NCBI RefSeq assembly: GCF_030551255.1
Contig: NZ_CP130630.1
Span: forward strand, 6,491,501-6,555,500
Direction: 5' to 3'
From: Streptomyces sp. NL15-2K
GTDB taxonomy: Bacteria > Actinomycetota > Actinomycetes > Streptomycetales > Streptomycetaceae
DNA: 64,000 nucleotides
The stretch's first letter is position 1. Each line of letters opens with the position of its first letter. The position numbers and the translations under genes were made by a program. Of this stretch, positions 24,396 through 33,361 are shown one piece after another. Below the pieces are notes generated by a model, which ran no database searches, was not told the DNA's origin, and saw only the letters and a list, made by a program, of their open reading frames with translations.

Positions 24396-26857
24396 TGACC
24401 ACCGAGCACACGGACACCGCTGAGAAGTCCGGCTACAGGTACATCGGCAAGGACCGCAAGCGGGTCGAGGACCCTCGGCTGCTGGTCGGCCGCGGCGGGT
24501 ACATCGCCGACCTCAAACTGCCGGGCATGCTGCACGCCGCGATCCTGCGCAGCCCCGTATCGCACGCGTGGATCAGGTCCGTCGACGCGACCGAGGCACT
24601 GAAGCTGCCGGGAGTCGTCGCCGTGCTCACCGGCGAGGACTGCAAGGCGAAGATGAACCCCTGCATGAACTTCGGCCCGGCCACCATCGCGCAGTACCCG
24701 CTGGCCGTGGACAAGGTCCGCTACGTCGGCGAGGCCGTGGCGGCCGTCGTCGCGGAGAGCAGGTACCTCGCCGAGGACGGCGTGGACCTGCTGGAGGTCG
24801 ACTATGAGGACCTCCCGCCGGTCACCGATCCCACGGCGGCCATGGAGCCCGGGTCCGCCGTGCTGCACGAGGAGCACGACAGCAACATCGGCTGCGAGCG
24901 GATCTTCGAGTTCGGCGATGTGAACGCCGCGTTCGCCGGGGCCGACCTCGTCGTCGAGGACACCCTGCGCTGGGGCCGCTCCGCCGGAATGCCGATGGAG
25001 ACCGCGGGCGCGGTGGCCCAGCCCGGCTTCAACGGCGTACTGGAGATCTACTGCAACTCGCTCAGCTTCAGCTACTTCTCCTTCCTGATCGCGGGCGCGC
25101 TGAGGGTTCCGTCGAACAAGCTGACCATGAAGCCGGTCCCGGCGGGTGGCAGCTTCGGCAGCAAGCTCGCCGCGCACAAGGTGCCCACCCTCGCCGGCTT
25201 CCTGGCCCTGCGGGTGGGGCGCCCGGTGTCGTACGTCGAGGACCGGATCGACCACCTGGGGAACTCGGACCACCACGGGAGCGACCGCTTCTACGAAGCG
25301 CGCATGGGCTTTCGTGCCGACGGCACGATCGTCGGTCTCGACATCGACGTCGTCGACGACTACGGCGCCTACATGCAGTTCGGCGTCGGCCACCACGGCA
25401 ACGCCTTCTCCCAGGTCGTCGGCCCTTACCGGTTCCGGGACGTGAGGTACCGACTGCGGGCCGTGCTCACCAACAAGTGCCAGCAGGGCGCCTACCGCGG
25501 CTTCGGCTCCGAGGTGCACAACTGGGTGCTGGAGCGGCTGGTCGACTCCGGGGCGGCCCGGCTCGGGCTCGCGCCGGAGGAGATCCGCCGCCGCAACTTC
25601 ATCCAGCCCGACGAGTTCCCGTACACGATCCCCGGCGGCAACGTCTACGACAGCGGTGACTACCCAGCCGTACTGGACAAGGCACTGTCGATGATCGATC
25701 TGGACGGGTGGCGCGCCGAACAGAAGCGCCTGTGGGCGCAGGAGGGCCGCTGCGTCGGCATCGGCCTGGCCACCACCCAGGAGCGCAGCGTCTTCAGCTC
25801 CACCGAGTTCTGGTTCCTGGTGGAGAAGACCGTCCTGCCCGTCACCTCCAGCCCCGAGAGCGCGACGGTGACGATCGACCCCACGGGGCAGTTCCAACTC
25901 CTGCTGCACTGCCAGTCGATGTGGGGCAACAGTCCCGAGACAGTGGGCGCCACCGTCCTCGCCGAGGAGTTCGGGATCCCGCCGGAGAGCGTCAACGTCC
26001 GGTATGCCGACTCCGCCCACGCGCTTCCCAGCACGGGCCCGGGCGGCAGCCGCTACACCGTCATGGTGGCCGGCGCGATCCGGGGCGCGTCGCGCAAGCT
26101 GCGGAAGAAACTCATCCACATCGCCGCGCACACCCTCGAAGTGGCCGCGGAGGACCTCGAACTCGTCGACGCGCGCGTGCAGGTCTCAGGCGCTCCGGAG
26201 ACGGGGCTGACCCTCGCCGAACTGGCGGGCACCGCCTACTTCTTCGCGCTCGACCTGCCCGAGGGCATGACAAGCGGACTGGAGGAGTCCTACACCTACG
26301 ACCACCCGTACACGACGCTGCCGGCACCGGACGGCTCGGACTTCGGCGTCTTCTACCCGATCATGGGCCATGCCTGTCACATCGCGGTGGTGGAGGTCGA
26401 CCCCGACACCGGGATGCTCTCCTTCCTCGACTACGTGGCCGTGCACGATGCCGGGACGATCGTGAATCCCAGGAGCCTGGGCGGCCACGTCACCGGCGGC
26501 GCCACGCAGGGCATCGGGACCACGCTCTACGAGGAGCTGGTCTACGACGAGGACGGGCAGTTCATGTCCTCGGACTTCAGGGACTACCTGATCCCCACCG
26601 CGGGCGAGGTCCCGGCGTTCCGCATCGGGCACGTCCAGACGCCTTCGCCGTTCACCGAGTACGGCATCAAAGGCGGCGGCGAGGGCGGCCGCATGGTGGC
26701 CCCGGCGGCCGTGTCGGCGGCCGTCGACGACGCCCTGCGGGAGTACGGGATGCGGGTTCGGCAGCTGCCGGTCAAGCCCTGGGACCTCGTGGCAGCGGTG
26801 CAGACCGGCACCGACCGGCAACTTCAGCGGCGGCTGCCTCGACGCCGGGATCGTTGA
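24395..26857 (+). CDS. Molybdenum hydroxylase large subunit (CoxL/XdhA type, not CO dehydrogenase form I)
   Basis: An 820-aa molybdopterin-binding subunit. It opens with the family pattern I-G-K-D-R-K-R-V-E-D-P-R-L-L-x-G and contains G-G-S-F-G-S-K for cofactor binding. The active-site loop reads A-Y-R-G-F-G (Arg368), not the A-Y-R-C-S-F of CO-oxidising form I enzymes, so CO is unlikely as substrate. The general-base Glu is Glu763 in G-G-G-E-G-G-R. It probably hydroxylates an aromatic heterocycle or aldehyde; the exact substrate cannot be read. It is last of the M-S-L operon, with only an XdhC-like maturation-factor remnant downstream. Confidence 0.9.
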   Translation: MTTEHTDTAEKSGYRYIGKDRKRVEDPRLLVGRGGYIADLKLPGMLHAAILRSPVSHAWIRSVDATEALKLPGVVAVLTGEDCKAKMNPCMNFGPATIAQYPLAVDKVRYVGEAVAAVVAESRYLAEDGVDLLEVDYEDLPPVTDPTAAMEPGSAVLHEEHDSNIGCERIFEFGDVNAAFAGADLVVEDTLRWGRSAGMPMETAGAVAQPGFNGVLEIYCNSLSFSYFSFLIAGALRVPSNKLTMKPVPAGGSFGSKLAAHKVPTLAGFLALRVGRPVSYVEDRIDHLGNSDHHGSDRFYEARMGFRADGTIVGLDIDVVDDYGAYMQFGVGHHGNAFSQVVGPYRFRDVRYRLRAVLTNKCQQGAYRGFGSEVHNWVLERLVDSGAARLGLAPEEIRRRNFIQPDEFPYTIPGGNVYDSGDYPAVLDKALSMIDLDGWRAEQKRLWAQEGRCVGIGLATTQERSVFSSTEFWFLVEKTVLPVTSSPESATVTIDPTGQFQLLLHCQSMWGNSPETVGATVLAEEFGIPPESVNVRYADSAHALPSTGPGGSRYTVMVAGAIRGASRKLRKKLIHIAAHTLEVAAEDLELVDARVQVSGAPETGLTLAELAGTAYFFALDLPEGMTSGLEESYTYDHPYTTLPAPDGSDFGVFYPIMGHACHIAVVEVDPDTGMLSFLDYVAVHDAGTIVNPRSLGGHVTGGATQGIGTTLYEELVYDEDGQFMSSDFRDYLIPTAGEVPAFRIGHVQTPSPFTEYGIKGGGEGGRMVAPAAVSAAVDDALREYGMRVRQLPVKPWDLVAAVQTGTDRQLQRRLPRRRDR

Positions 26858-26865
26858 GGCGGCCG

Positions 26866-27042
26866 ATGGGGTCGTCGGCCGAGTCGGCGCGGGGCGCATG
26901 CACTGGTGGGTGCGGTGCGGGCGTCGGCGTGCTCCCGGTGATCCGCCGCGCCGCGGAGTTCGGCCGGGACGTGGTCGTGGTCGACGACCGGCGCCCGATG
27001 TTGAGCCCCGACCGGTTCCGCCGGAAACCGGGGAGTCAATAA
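26866..27042 (+). pseudogene. XdhC-like fragment
   Basis: A 58-codon frame. Its second half, R-A-A-E-F-G-R-D-V-V-V-V-D-D-R-R and L-S-P-D-R-F-R, resembles the nucleotide-fold part of XdhC/CoxI maturation proteins, which insert the sulfurated cofactor and are normally encoded beside such hydroxylases. The typical ~250 aa are missing. Probably the leftover of a deleted maturation gene; assignment is tentative because the match is short. Confidence 0.4.
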
Positions 27043-27051
27043 CCGGGGGAG

Positions 27052-30000
27052 TCAAGGGGAGAGCGGAAGGTTCTGCTCGGTCCAGATGCATTTGCCCTCG
27101 TCGAGATGGCGAGTGCCCCACCGCTGAGAGAGAGCGGCCACCAGGTGCAGGCCCCGGCCGCCTTCGTCGGTGAATGCGGCGCGCCGGATGCGCGGGCTGG
27201 TGAGGCTGCCGTCATAGACCTCACAGATCAGCGACCGGCTGCGCAGCAGGCGCACGCGCATGGGGCCGCTGGCATGCCGGATCACGTTGCCGACCAATTC
27301 GCTCACCAGGAGCTCGGTGGTCATGACGAGATCGTCCAGACCCCAGACGGCCAGCTGGCTGCGGACGTATTCCCGGGCTTGGCCGGCTGCCCGCGGGTCG
27401 TCCGGAAGGCTGCACGAGGCGACGCTGTCGACAGGCGTGCCTCGGGTGTGGGCCACGAGGAGGACCGCGTCGTCGTTGGTCTGCTCACGGTCGGGCAGCA
27501 AAGCCGAGACGACGAAGTCGCAAAGGTCATGGAGACGCCTGGTGTCACCGTGCCGGCTGCCGGTCGGGAAGTACGGGGGCCGGGCCACGGCCCTCGCCAG
27601 CGTCTGTCTGAGCTGAGCCAGTCCCTGGTCGATGTCCCGGGTGGCGGATTCGACGAGGCCGTCCGTGCAGAACACGAGAAGGCTCTCGTCCGGCAGGTGC
27701 AGCTCGTGCGTCTCGAAGGGAGGTTCGGCGGCGCCCAGCGGCGGGTCGCTTGCCAGCTCCGGACAGTGGACCGTCCCATCGGGATGGACGATGACAGGCG
27801 GGAGATGACCGGCCAAGGACAGCGAGCAGGTATGGGTGACGGGGTCGAACACGGCGTAGGAGCAGGTGGCGTACTTGTCGTCGCCCAGGTCGGCGACGAG
27901 TTCGTTGAGGTGGTTGAGCAGCTCGTCCGGATCCAGTTCGAGGTCGGCAAGGGCGCGGACCGCCGTGCGTAGCTGCCCCATCACGGCGGCTTCGGCGATG
28001 CCGTGCCCCATGACGTCGCCGATCACGATGGCGACCCGATCGCCGGACAGCGGGATCAGGTCGTACCAGTCACCGCCCACCTCTTCGCCTTTCCCCGCGG
28101 GCATGTAGCGAGCGGCGGCGCAGACGGCCGGCAGGGAGGGCAGTGTCCTGGGGAGCAGACCGCGCTGGAGTTCCTGGGCGCGGTTGTGCTCCACGTCGTA
28201 CAGCCGGGCCCGCTCCAGTGCCTGCGCGATCAGCCCGCTCAGGGTTATCAGCAGTGTGCGTTCCTCCTCGCTGAAGGAGCGTGGCCGAGAGAAGGAGACG
28301 ACACAGCAACCGATCGCGCGCCCGGAAGCGATGAGAGGCAGGAACGCCCATGCGCTCTTGGCCGATGCGGCCACAAAGTTCACAAACCTCGGATAAAGCC
28401 GGACGTAATCGGCAGGCGACTCGACGAAACCGGGCGTGCGGGTGCGGAGCGTTTCGGCGATCGCCGTGTGGCTCGTGAGCGAGATCCCGCCGATCTGGTG
28501 CAGGAATTCCTCGGTGTATCCCACGGATCCGACCGCACGCAGTCGGCCCCCCTCGAGCGCGTGGACGACCAGCCCGTCGGCGCCGAAGGGCGGCAGGACA
28601 TGCTGTGCGACGGCCTTCACCACGTCGCTGGACGTGACGGCTTCGGCCAGCGCCGCCGTCAGCTCGCTCATCCGGGCGGTTCGCCCGGCCGCGACCCCTC
28701 CCCAGCCTCCGGCCGCGACCCTTCCCCAGCCCCCGGCCGCGACCCTTCCCCAGCCTCCGGCCGGGGGGACCCCCACCTCGCTTCGCTCGCCGGCCGATCG
28801 CTCGGCTCCCCCTGGCCGCTCGCCGGTGACACCGGCGAAATAGATCGTCAGCCCGCCGCCCTGCAAGGGGACCAGCCGGACACGGCGGACGCGCTGACCG
28901 GTCGGGCTGTGGAGATCGAAACCGATCGGCTTTCTCTCGGCGGACGCTCGCCGGCACTGGGCTTCGAGACCGGGTGTGCGTCCTACGGGAATGTCCCAGA
29001 GAGTGCTGCCCAGCAGCGTCCGGCTGGGGCCGAGGAGACGCTCGGCCTCCTCGTTGACGAAGGTGATCCGCCAGTCCTCGTCGACCGCCAGGAATCCTTC
29101 GTCCATGTCACGAAGGGCGACGACGACCGGATCGTACGCGGCCTGTGCGTGAGCCGGGCCCCACAGCGTGCCGACCATACGGGCAGAGGTGCCGTTCCTG
29201 CCCGGCACCATGTGGCCGCGCGCCCGCACCCACCCGAAGGTGCCGTCGCTGTGGTGCACTCGGTATTCGGTGTCGTGCGCCGTCCCGCTGTCGTACGCCT
29301 CACGGATGTCGGCCGTGAATGTCGGCAGATCCTCAACGCTCGGAAGGTGCCGGCACAGGTCCGCGCTCTCGTCGAGCGTCTGCAGCGACTCACCGGGCAT
29401 GTCGATGACCGGTTGGGTGAGCGTCACCGAACCGGCCGCGGCGTCGTATTCCCAATGGCTGATCGCAACCACGCGGGGTACCTCCCCGCCGGGCCGATCG
29501 ATCGCGGGTGGCTCCCTGGCCGCCGAGAAGACACCCGGCGGCGTGTCGGAACGCTCTTCCAGGCATCCGGCCGCCCACACCGCTACGGAGCCGAGGAAGG
29601 ACCGCTGCGCGGGATCCGGCTCGTCGGGCCCTGCCGTGAGCACGGAAAGCACACCGACTCGCCCGCTGGTACCGGGCAGAGGCACCGCCGCGGTGCCGGA
29701 AGCTCCGACCCCCAGACTGTCCTCGGCCACCCAGGTGAAGGCACCGCTGCGCAAGGCGCGTGCGGGGGCCACGTCCTCCTCCGCGCGGAGATTCGCCCAT
29801 GCCCCGGCGAGCTCCGGCGCAAGCCCGCAGGCCGCCACCAGGCGCAACCGATCAGAACCGGGGTCGCGCCAGTGGGCCAAGCCGCCGAGGCCACCCAGGT
29901 CGGCGGTCACCTGCTGAAGGGCCACGTTCAGTGTCTCGGCCATCGACAGCCCGTGGTCGCCGGCCGCCAGCAGTCGCAGCCGCAGCGTCTCCGACTGCTC

Positions 30001-30132
30001 GATGAGGCTCACGGGCCTCGCGTTCCCAGCCACCACCGCGTCTCCCGGAAGGTCGCGTGTGAAGCCCCGCTCGTGCAATTCCCCATCATCGGATACCCGT
30101 GCGGCACTGCTGTCGTCAATCAGGCATTTCAT
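27052..30132 (-). CDS. Multi-sensor SpoIIE-type phosphatase with C-terminal anti-sigma-like ATPase
   Basis: A ~1026-aa soluble signalling protein. In order: GAF-like domain (about 30-180), PAS-like domain with W-E-Y-D and Y-R-V-H-H-S-D-G-T (about 225-325), a second PAS (about 340-440), a repeat linker, another GAF (about 480-660), the SpoIIE/PP2C phosphatase (V-G-G-D-W-Y-D, G-D-V-M-G-H-G, N-D-D-A-V-L-L), and a HATPase domain (E-L-V-G-N-V-I-R-H-A, G-G-R-G-L-H-L-V). Such proteins both dephosphorylate anti-sigma antagonists and may rephosphorylate them or sequester sigma factors. ATG 30132 follows a TTG in frame. It converges on the XdhC fragment. The linker repeats are described separately. Confidence 0.88.
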   Translation of the reverse strand: MKCLIDDSSAARVSDDGELHERGFTRDLPGDAVVAGNARPVSLIEQSETLRLRLLAAGDHGLSMAETLNVALQQVTADLGGLGGLAHWRDPGSDRLRLVAACGLAPELAGAWANLRAEEDVAPARALRSGAFTWVAEDSLGVGASGTAAVPLPGTSGRVGVLSVLTAGPDEPDPAQRSFLGSVAVWAAGCLEERSDTPPGVFSAAREPPAIDRPGGEVPRVVAISHWEYDAAAGSVTLTQPVIDMPGESLQTLDESADLCRHLPSVEDLPTFTADIREAYDSGTAHDTEYRVHHSDGTFGWVRARGHMVPGRNGTSARMVGTLWGPAHAQAAYDPVVVALRDMDEGFLAVDEDWRITFVNEEAERLLGPSRTLLGSTLWDIPVGRTPGLEAQCRRASAERKPIGFDLHSPTGQRVRRVRLVPLQGGGLTIYFAGVTGERPGGAERSAGERSEVGVPPAGGWGRVAAGGWGRVAAGGWGGVAAGRTARMSELTAALAEAVTSSDVVKAVAQHVLPPFGADGLVVHALEGGRLRAVGSVGYTEEFLHQIGGISLTSHTAIAETLRTRTPGFVESPADYVRLYPRFVNFVAASAKSAWAFLPLIASGRAIGCCVVSFSRPRSFSEEERTLLITLSGLIAQALERARLYDVEHNRAQELQRGLLPRTLPSLPAVCAAARYMPAGKGEEVGGDWYDLIPLSGDRVAIVIGDVMGHGIAEAAVMGQLRTAVRALADLELDPDELLNHLNELVADLGDDKYATCSYAVFDPVTHTCSLSLAGHLPPVIVHPDGTVHCPELASDPPLGAAEPPFETHELHLPDESLLVFCTDGLVESATRDIDQGLAQLRQTLARAVARPPYFPTGSRHGDTRRLHDLCDFVVSALLPDREQTNDDAVLLVAHTRGTPVDSVASCSLPDDPRAAGQAREYVRSQLAVWGLDDLVMTTELLVSELVGNVIRHASGPMRVRLLRSRSLICEVYDGSLTSPRIRRAAFTDEGGRGLHLVAALSQRWGTRHLDEGKCIWTEQNLPLSP
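28687..28758 (-). repeat. Three 24-nt tandem repeats inside the phosphatase gene
   Basis: Three copies of a 24-nt unit (28687-28710, 28711-28734, 28735-28758), beginning GGCCGCGACCC and ending in CAGC(C/G-rich), followed by a GGGGGGACCCCC palindrome at 28763-28774. Being a multiple of three, the array keeps the frame and encodes G-G-W-G-R-V-A-A units. The sequence resembles an extragenic repeat common in Streptomyces genomes, here located within a coding linker. Confidence 0.8.
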
Positions 30133-30389
30133 CAATCTGCCTATATGTACTTTATCTCCTTCTCCGTTCCGTTGATCCCAGGTAGCTGTACGTCACCTCG
30201 GGCCGGGCTGAGGCGTGCTTGAGGTCGGTCCAGTGATCTGGCCCGGGTGATGGCGCCACATCCGAGCCAGGGTGTGTGACATGTGTGGAACAGCTCAGCC
30301 ACGTCAGCGTCAACCGCTGGTCATTACATGCAAGTTGCTGCATAGCATCAGGGCGGACGCATGGTGAATCGGTGATTCCAGGGGGACTC

Positions 30390-31223
30390 GTGGTCGCAGT
30401 CAAGGAAGCGGTGCGCCTCGGCTGTGCCGGCGCGGTGTGCGGCTTGGTGCTTTTCGGCTGCACCTCCGGTGGGGGCGAGCCGTCCGCATCGACGCCCGCG
30501 CGGAAGGCCGGCGGCACGACGGTCGCCGGCCCGTCGCCGACCGAAGTCGTCGACATCGACCCCGCCAGACTCCCGGGTACGAAGGCGCGAGCCGCCGCGC
30601 TGATCCGGGAGGTCATCGCGGATCCCTCCGCGTTTGGCCCCGGCACCGTCCGCCGGGTCCCCTACGAGAGCGACCCGCGACGCCGGCCGGTTCTCGGGGA
30701 CGACTGCGTCTGGCACCAGCAGGCGCTCCCGAAGGACGTCCTCGCCACCTTGACCCGCTCCTACGAGATACCGGCGAGCGGCACCAAGGGCCCACTCCGG
30801 CTGAGCGCCGTCGTCACGGTGCACCGCACCCCCGAGCAGGCCGACTGGGAGAACGCCGAGGTCTTGGAAGAGATGATGCGCTGCCCCACGCAGCGGCTGC
30901 GCTCGGATGAGGTGGTCACGTCGCTGAACGACGTCCCGAACTCCTTCGGTGACTCCGGGAACGAGTACGCCGACGACGCGCTCAACGAGCTCGGCTCCTA
31001 CACGAGCGCCGAAGTCGGCGGCCCCCACCCGTACCTCTGGGAGCAGACCCGCATCGGCCAGTTCACCCTCGCCGTCTCCGCCAAGGGAGCCAAGGGCTGG
31101 TCCCGGGCAGACCTGTTCGACCGGCTGCGCGATCCGCACGTCGGCATGCGCGCCCGCCTCAGAGCCGAGATCGAACGGAACACGCCGGAGCCCAGCGGCA
31201 GCACGCAGGGCGATGGCCGATGA
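30390..31223 (+). CDS. Lipoprotein preceding the receptor-kinase pair
   Basis: A 277-aa predicted lipoprotein starting at GTG 30390 (GGGGGA 4 nt upstream). A short signal peptide ends in the lipobox L-V-L-F-G-C, followed by a Ser/Gly/Pro-rich linker and a mature domain of about 220 residues. It contains two cysteines (D-D-C-V-W and M-R-C-P) that may pair. No enzyme motif is recognised. Its stop overlaps the start of the first kinase by 4 nt, so it is translated with both kinases and may be their extracellular partner or sensor accessory. Confidence 0.78.
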   Translation: MVAVKEAVRLGCAGAVCGLVLFGCTSGGGEPSASTPARKAGGTTVAGPSPTEVVDIDPARLPGTKARAAALIREVIADPSAFGPGTVRRVPYESDPRRRPVLGDDCVWHQQALPKDVLATLTRSYEIPASGTKGPLRLSAVVTVHRTPEQADWENAEVLEEMMRCPTQRLRSDEVVTSLNDVPNSFGDSGNEYADDALNELGSYTSAEVGGPHPYLWEQTRIGQFTLAVSAKGAKGWSRADLFDRLRDPHVGMRARLRAEIERNTPEPSGSTQGDGR

Positions 31224-33361
31224 CCGAGAAGCTCACCCCCTCCGACCCGGCCCGTATCGGCGGTCACCGTCTGCTCGCCCGGCTCGGCGCAGGTGGCATG
31301 GGCATCGTCTACCTCGGGCGTGCCGGGTCCGGGGAGCTGGCCGCCGTCAAGGTGATCCTGCCCGAGTACGCCGACCAGCCGGAGTTCCGCGCGCGCTTCC
31401 GTCGTGAGGTCGCCGCCGCCCGGCGCGTGGACAGCCCCTGGGCCGTGCAGGTCACCGGCGCCGACCCGGACGCGGCGGCGCCCTGGCTCGCTACCGCGTT
31501 CGTGCCCGGCCCTTCGCTCGCCGAGGCCGTCGCCGCCTGCGGTCCGCTGCCGCCGCGCGGGGTGCGCATCCTCGGCCGGATGCTGGCCCGCGCCCTGACC
31601 GCCGTGCATGACGCGGGACTCGTCCACCGCGACGTCAAGCCCGGCAATGTGCTGCTCGCCGTCGACGGCCCCCGCCTCATCGACTTCGGTATCGCCCGTG
31701 CCACCGAGGAGACGGCGCTCACCTCGGCCGACATGGTCGTCGGCACCCCCGGGTTCCTCGCCCCCGAACAAGCCCAGGCGCAGCCCGCGTCGCCCGCCAG
31801 CGATGTCTTCGCCCTCGGCTGTCTCCTCTCCTACGCCGCCACCGGCCGCCCGCCCTTCGGCACCGGTGCCGTGGACGCCCTCCTTTACCGCACCGTGCAC
31901 GACGAGCCCGACCTCGACGGTGTCCCCGACGACACGCGCGCGCTCCTGGAGCGCTGCCTCGCCAAGGACCCGGCCACCCGGCCCACCGCCCGAGAGGTGG
32001 ACGAGACGCTGGTCGAGGACACGCCCCAGGACACCGTCGACTGGCTGCCCGACGCCGTCGTACGACTCATCGCCGACCGCTCCGCCGCGATGCTCGCCCT
32101 CCCGGACATCGAGGCGACGGCCCTCGACGCGCCAACGGACGGGCAGCCGACGGAAGTTCCGACGGACGTGCCTCGTCCCACCAGCCGCCGCCGTTTCCTC
32201 CAGCTCGGCGGCGGCGCTGCCCTGCTCGCCGCCGGCGGCGGTGCCGCGCTCTGGGCCGCACAGCGCGGCGACGACCCCGCGCCGACCGCCTCGTCCCGTG
32301 CCCGTCGCTGGATCCTCGGCGTGCAGGCCGACCTGACGGGCCCGCGGAGAAGCGTCGGACAGGCCCAGGGACGTGGGATACGGCTGGCCGTCGAGCAGTT
32401 CAACTCCCGCGAGGACAAGCCGTTCACGCTCACTCTCAAGACGGTCGACGACCGGGGCGACGCGACCCGCGCAGCCAAAGTGGCCCGCACTCTCGCCGCC
32501 GACCGCGACCTGCTCGCCGTCATCGGCTCGACCGGCGACGAGACTACTGGGGCGAGCCTCGACAGCTACGACGCACAGCTCGTCCCCCAGCTCACGGTCT
32601 CCTCCGCGCAGTCCGTGTACGGCACCGCGCAGCCCCGCCACTTCCTCCAGGCCGTCCCCGGCTACACGGGCCTGCCCGTGGCGGCGGCCATCTCCCTCCG
32701 GACTCAGGGTGCCCGGCGGGTGGGCGTGCTGATCGACCGCGACGGCGGCATCCCGGCCTGGGAGCTCGGCCACTCCATGTTCCAGTACCTCGGTGTCGCC
32801 AAGATCGCCGGTGAACCGCGTGTCGTACCGCGGCTTGCCAAGGACCTCACTGCGGTGGTCGCCGAGATGGCCGCGCGGCAGCCGGACGCCTTCGTCTACA
32901 CGGGCACCCCCGCCCGCGCCGCTGCCGTCGCACGCGCCCTCGCGCAGACGGACTTCAACGGCCTGCGCGTCCTCGGCTACCCGGCCGCGGAACCGGAGTT
33001 CCTGACCGCCGCGGGCACCGCCGCCGACGGGTGGCAGATCTTCGCCCCGTACATCGACCCCTCGGCCGCCGCCGTCCGCCCCTTCGCCACCGCCTATCGA
33101 AAGCGCTACGGCTCCGCACCCCCGTACTGGGCGGCCGAGGCGTACGACGTGGCCCGCATGGTCATCACCCGCCTCACCGAGGCCGGCGGCCGGCCCTCCC
33201 GGAACCGGCTGTACGACCTGCTGGCGAAGGGCACGTACAAGGGACTCGTCCGGACGTACGCGTTCGACGAGGAGCACGGGGGGTGGCTCAAGGGGTCCGC
33301 GATCTTCCGCTACGAGGTGAAGGGCGGCCGGTACTCCTACGCGGGCGAGGTCGACTTCTGA
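31220..33361 (+). CDS. Receptor Ser/Thr kinase fused to solute-binding-protein domain (first copy)
   Basis: A 713-aa protein. Residues ~15-275 are a Hanks-type kinase: G-A-G-G-M-G loop, Lys44 in V-K-V-I-L, H-R-D-V-K-P-G-N with Asp138, D-F-G with Asp155, and G-T-P-G-F-L-A-P-E-Q in the activation segment. A juxtamembrane linker leads to R-R-R-F-L-Q-L at about 323-329 and one hydrophobic segment (~330-350), a Tat-like or simple membrane anchor. Residues ~358-713 resemble type I periplasmic binding proteins (Leu/Ile/Val-binding), with Q-A-D-L-T-G-P and R-G-I-R-L-A-V-E. The binding domain would lie outside and control the kinase inside. It overlaps both neighbours. Confidence 0.88.
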   Translation: MTEKLTPSDPARIGGHRLLARLGAGGMGIVYLGRAGSGELAAVKVILPEYADQPEFRARFRREVAAARRVDSPWAVQVTGADPDAAAPWLATAFVPGPSLAEAVAACGPLPPRGVRILGRMLARALTAVHDAGLVHRDVKPGNVLLAVDGPRLIDFGIARATEETALTSADMVVGTPGFLAPEQAQAQPASPASDVFALGCLLSYAATGRPPFGTGAVDALLYRTVHDEPDLDGVPDDTRALLERCLAKDPATRPTAREVDETLVEDTPQDTVDWLPDAVVRLIADRSAAMLALPDIEATALDAPTDGQPTEVPTDVPRPTSRRRFLQLGGGAALLAAGGGAALWAAQRGDDPAPTASSRARRWILGVQADLTGPRRSVGQAQGRGIRLAVEQFNSREDKPFTLTLKTVDDRGDATRAAKVARTLAADRDLLAVIGSTGDETTGASLDSYDAQLVPQLTVSSAQSVYGTAQPRHFLQAVPGYTGLPVAAAISLRTQGARRVGVLIDRDGGIPAWELGHSMFQYLGVAKIAGEPRVVPRLAKDLTAVVAEMAARQPDAFVYTGTPARAAAVARALAQTDFNGLRVLGYPAAEPEFLTAAGTAADGWQIFAPYIDPSAAAVRPFATAYRKRYGSAPPYWAAEAYDVARMVITRLTEAGGRPSRNRLYDLLAKGTYKGLVRTYAFDEEHGGWLKGSAIFRYEVKGGRYSYAGEVDF

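Noticed and set aside
24395..26857. CO dehydrogenase (CoxL form I)
   Set aside because: The active-site loop is A-Y-R-G-F-G instead of A-Y-R-C-S-F, so CO oxidation is unlikely.
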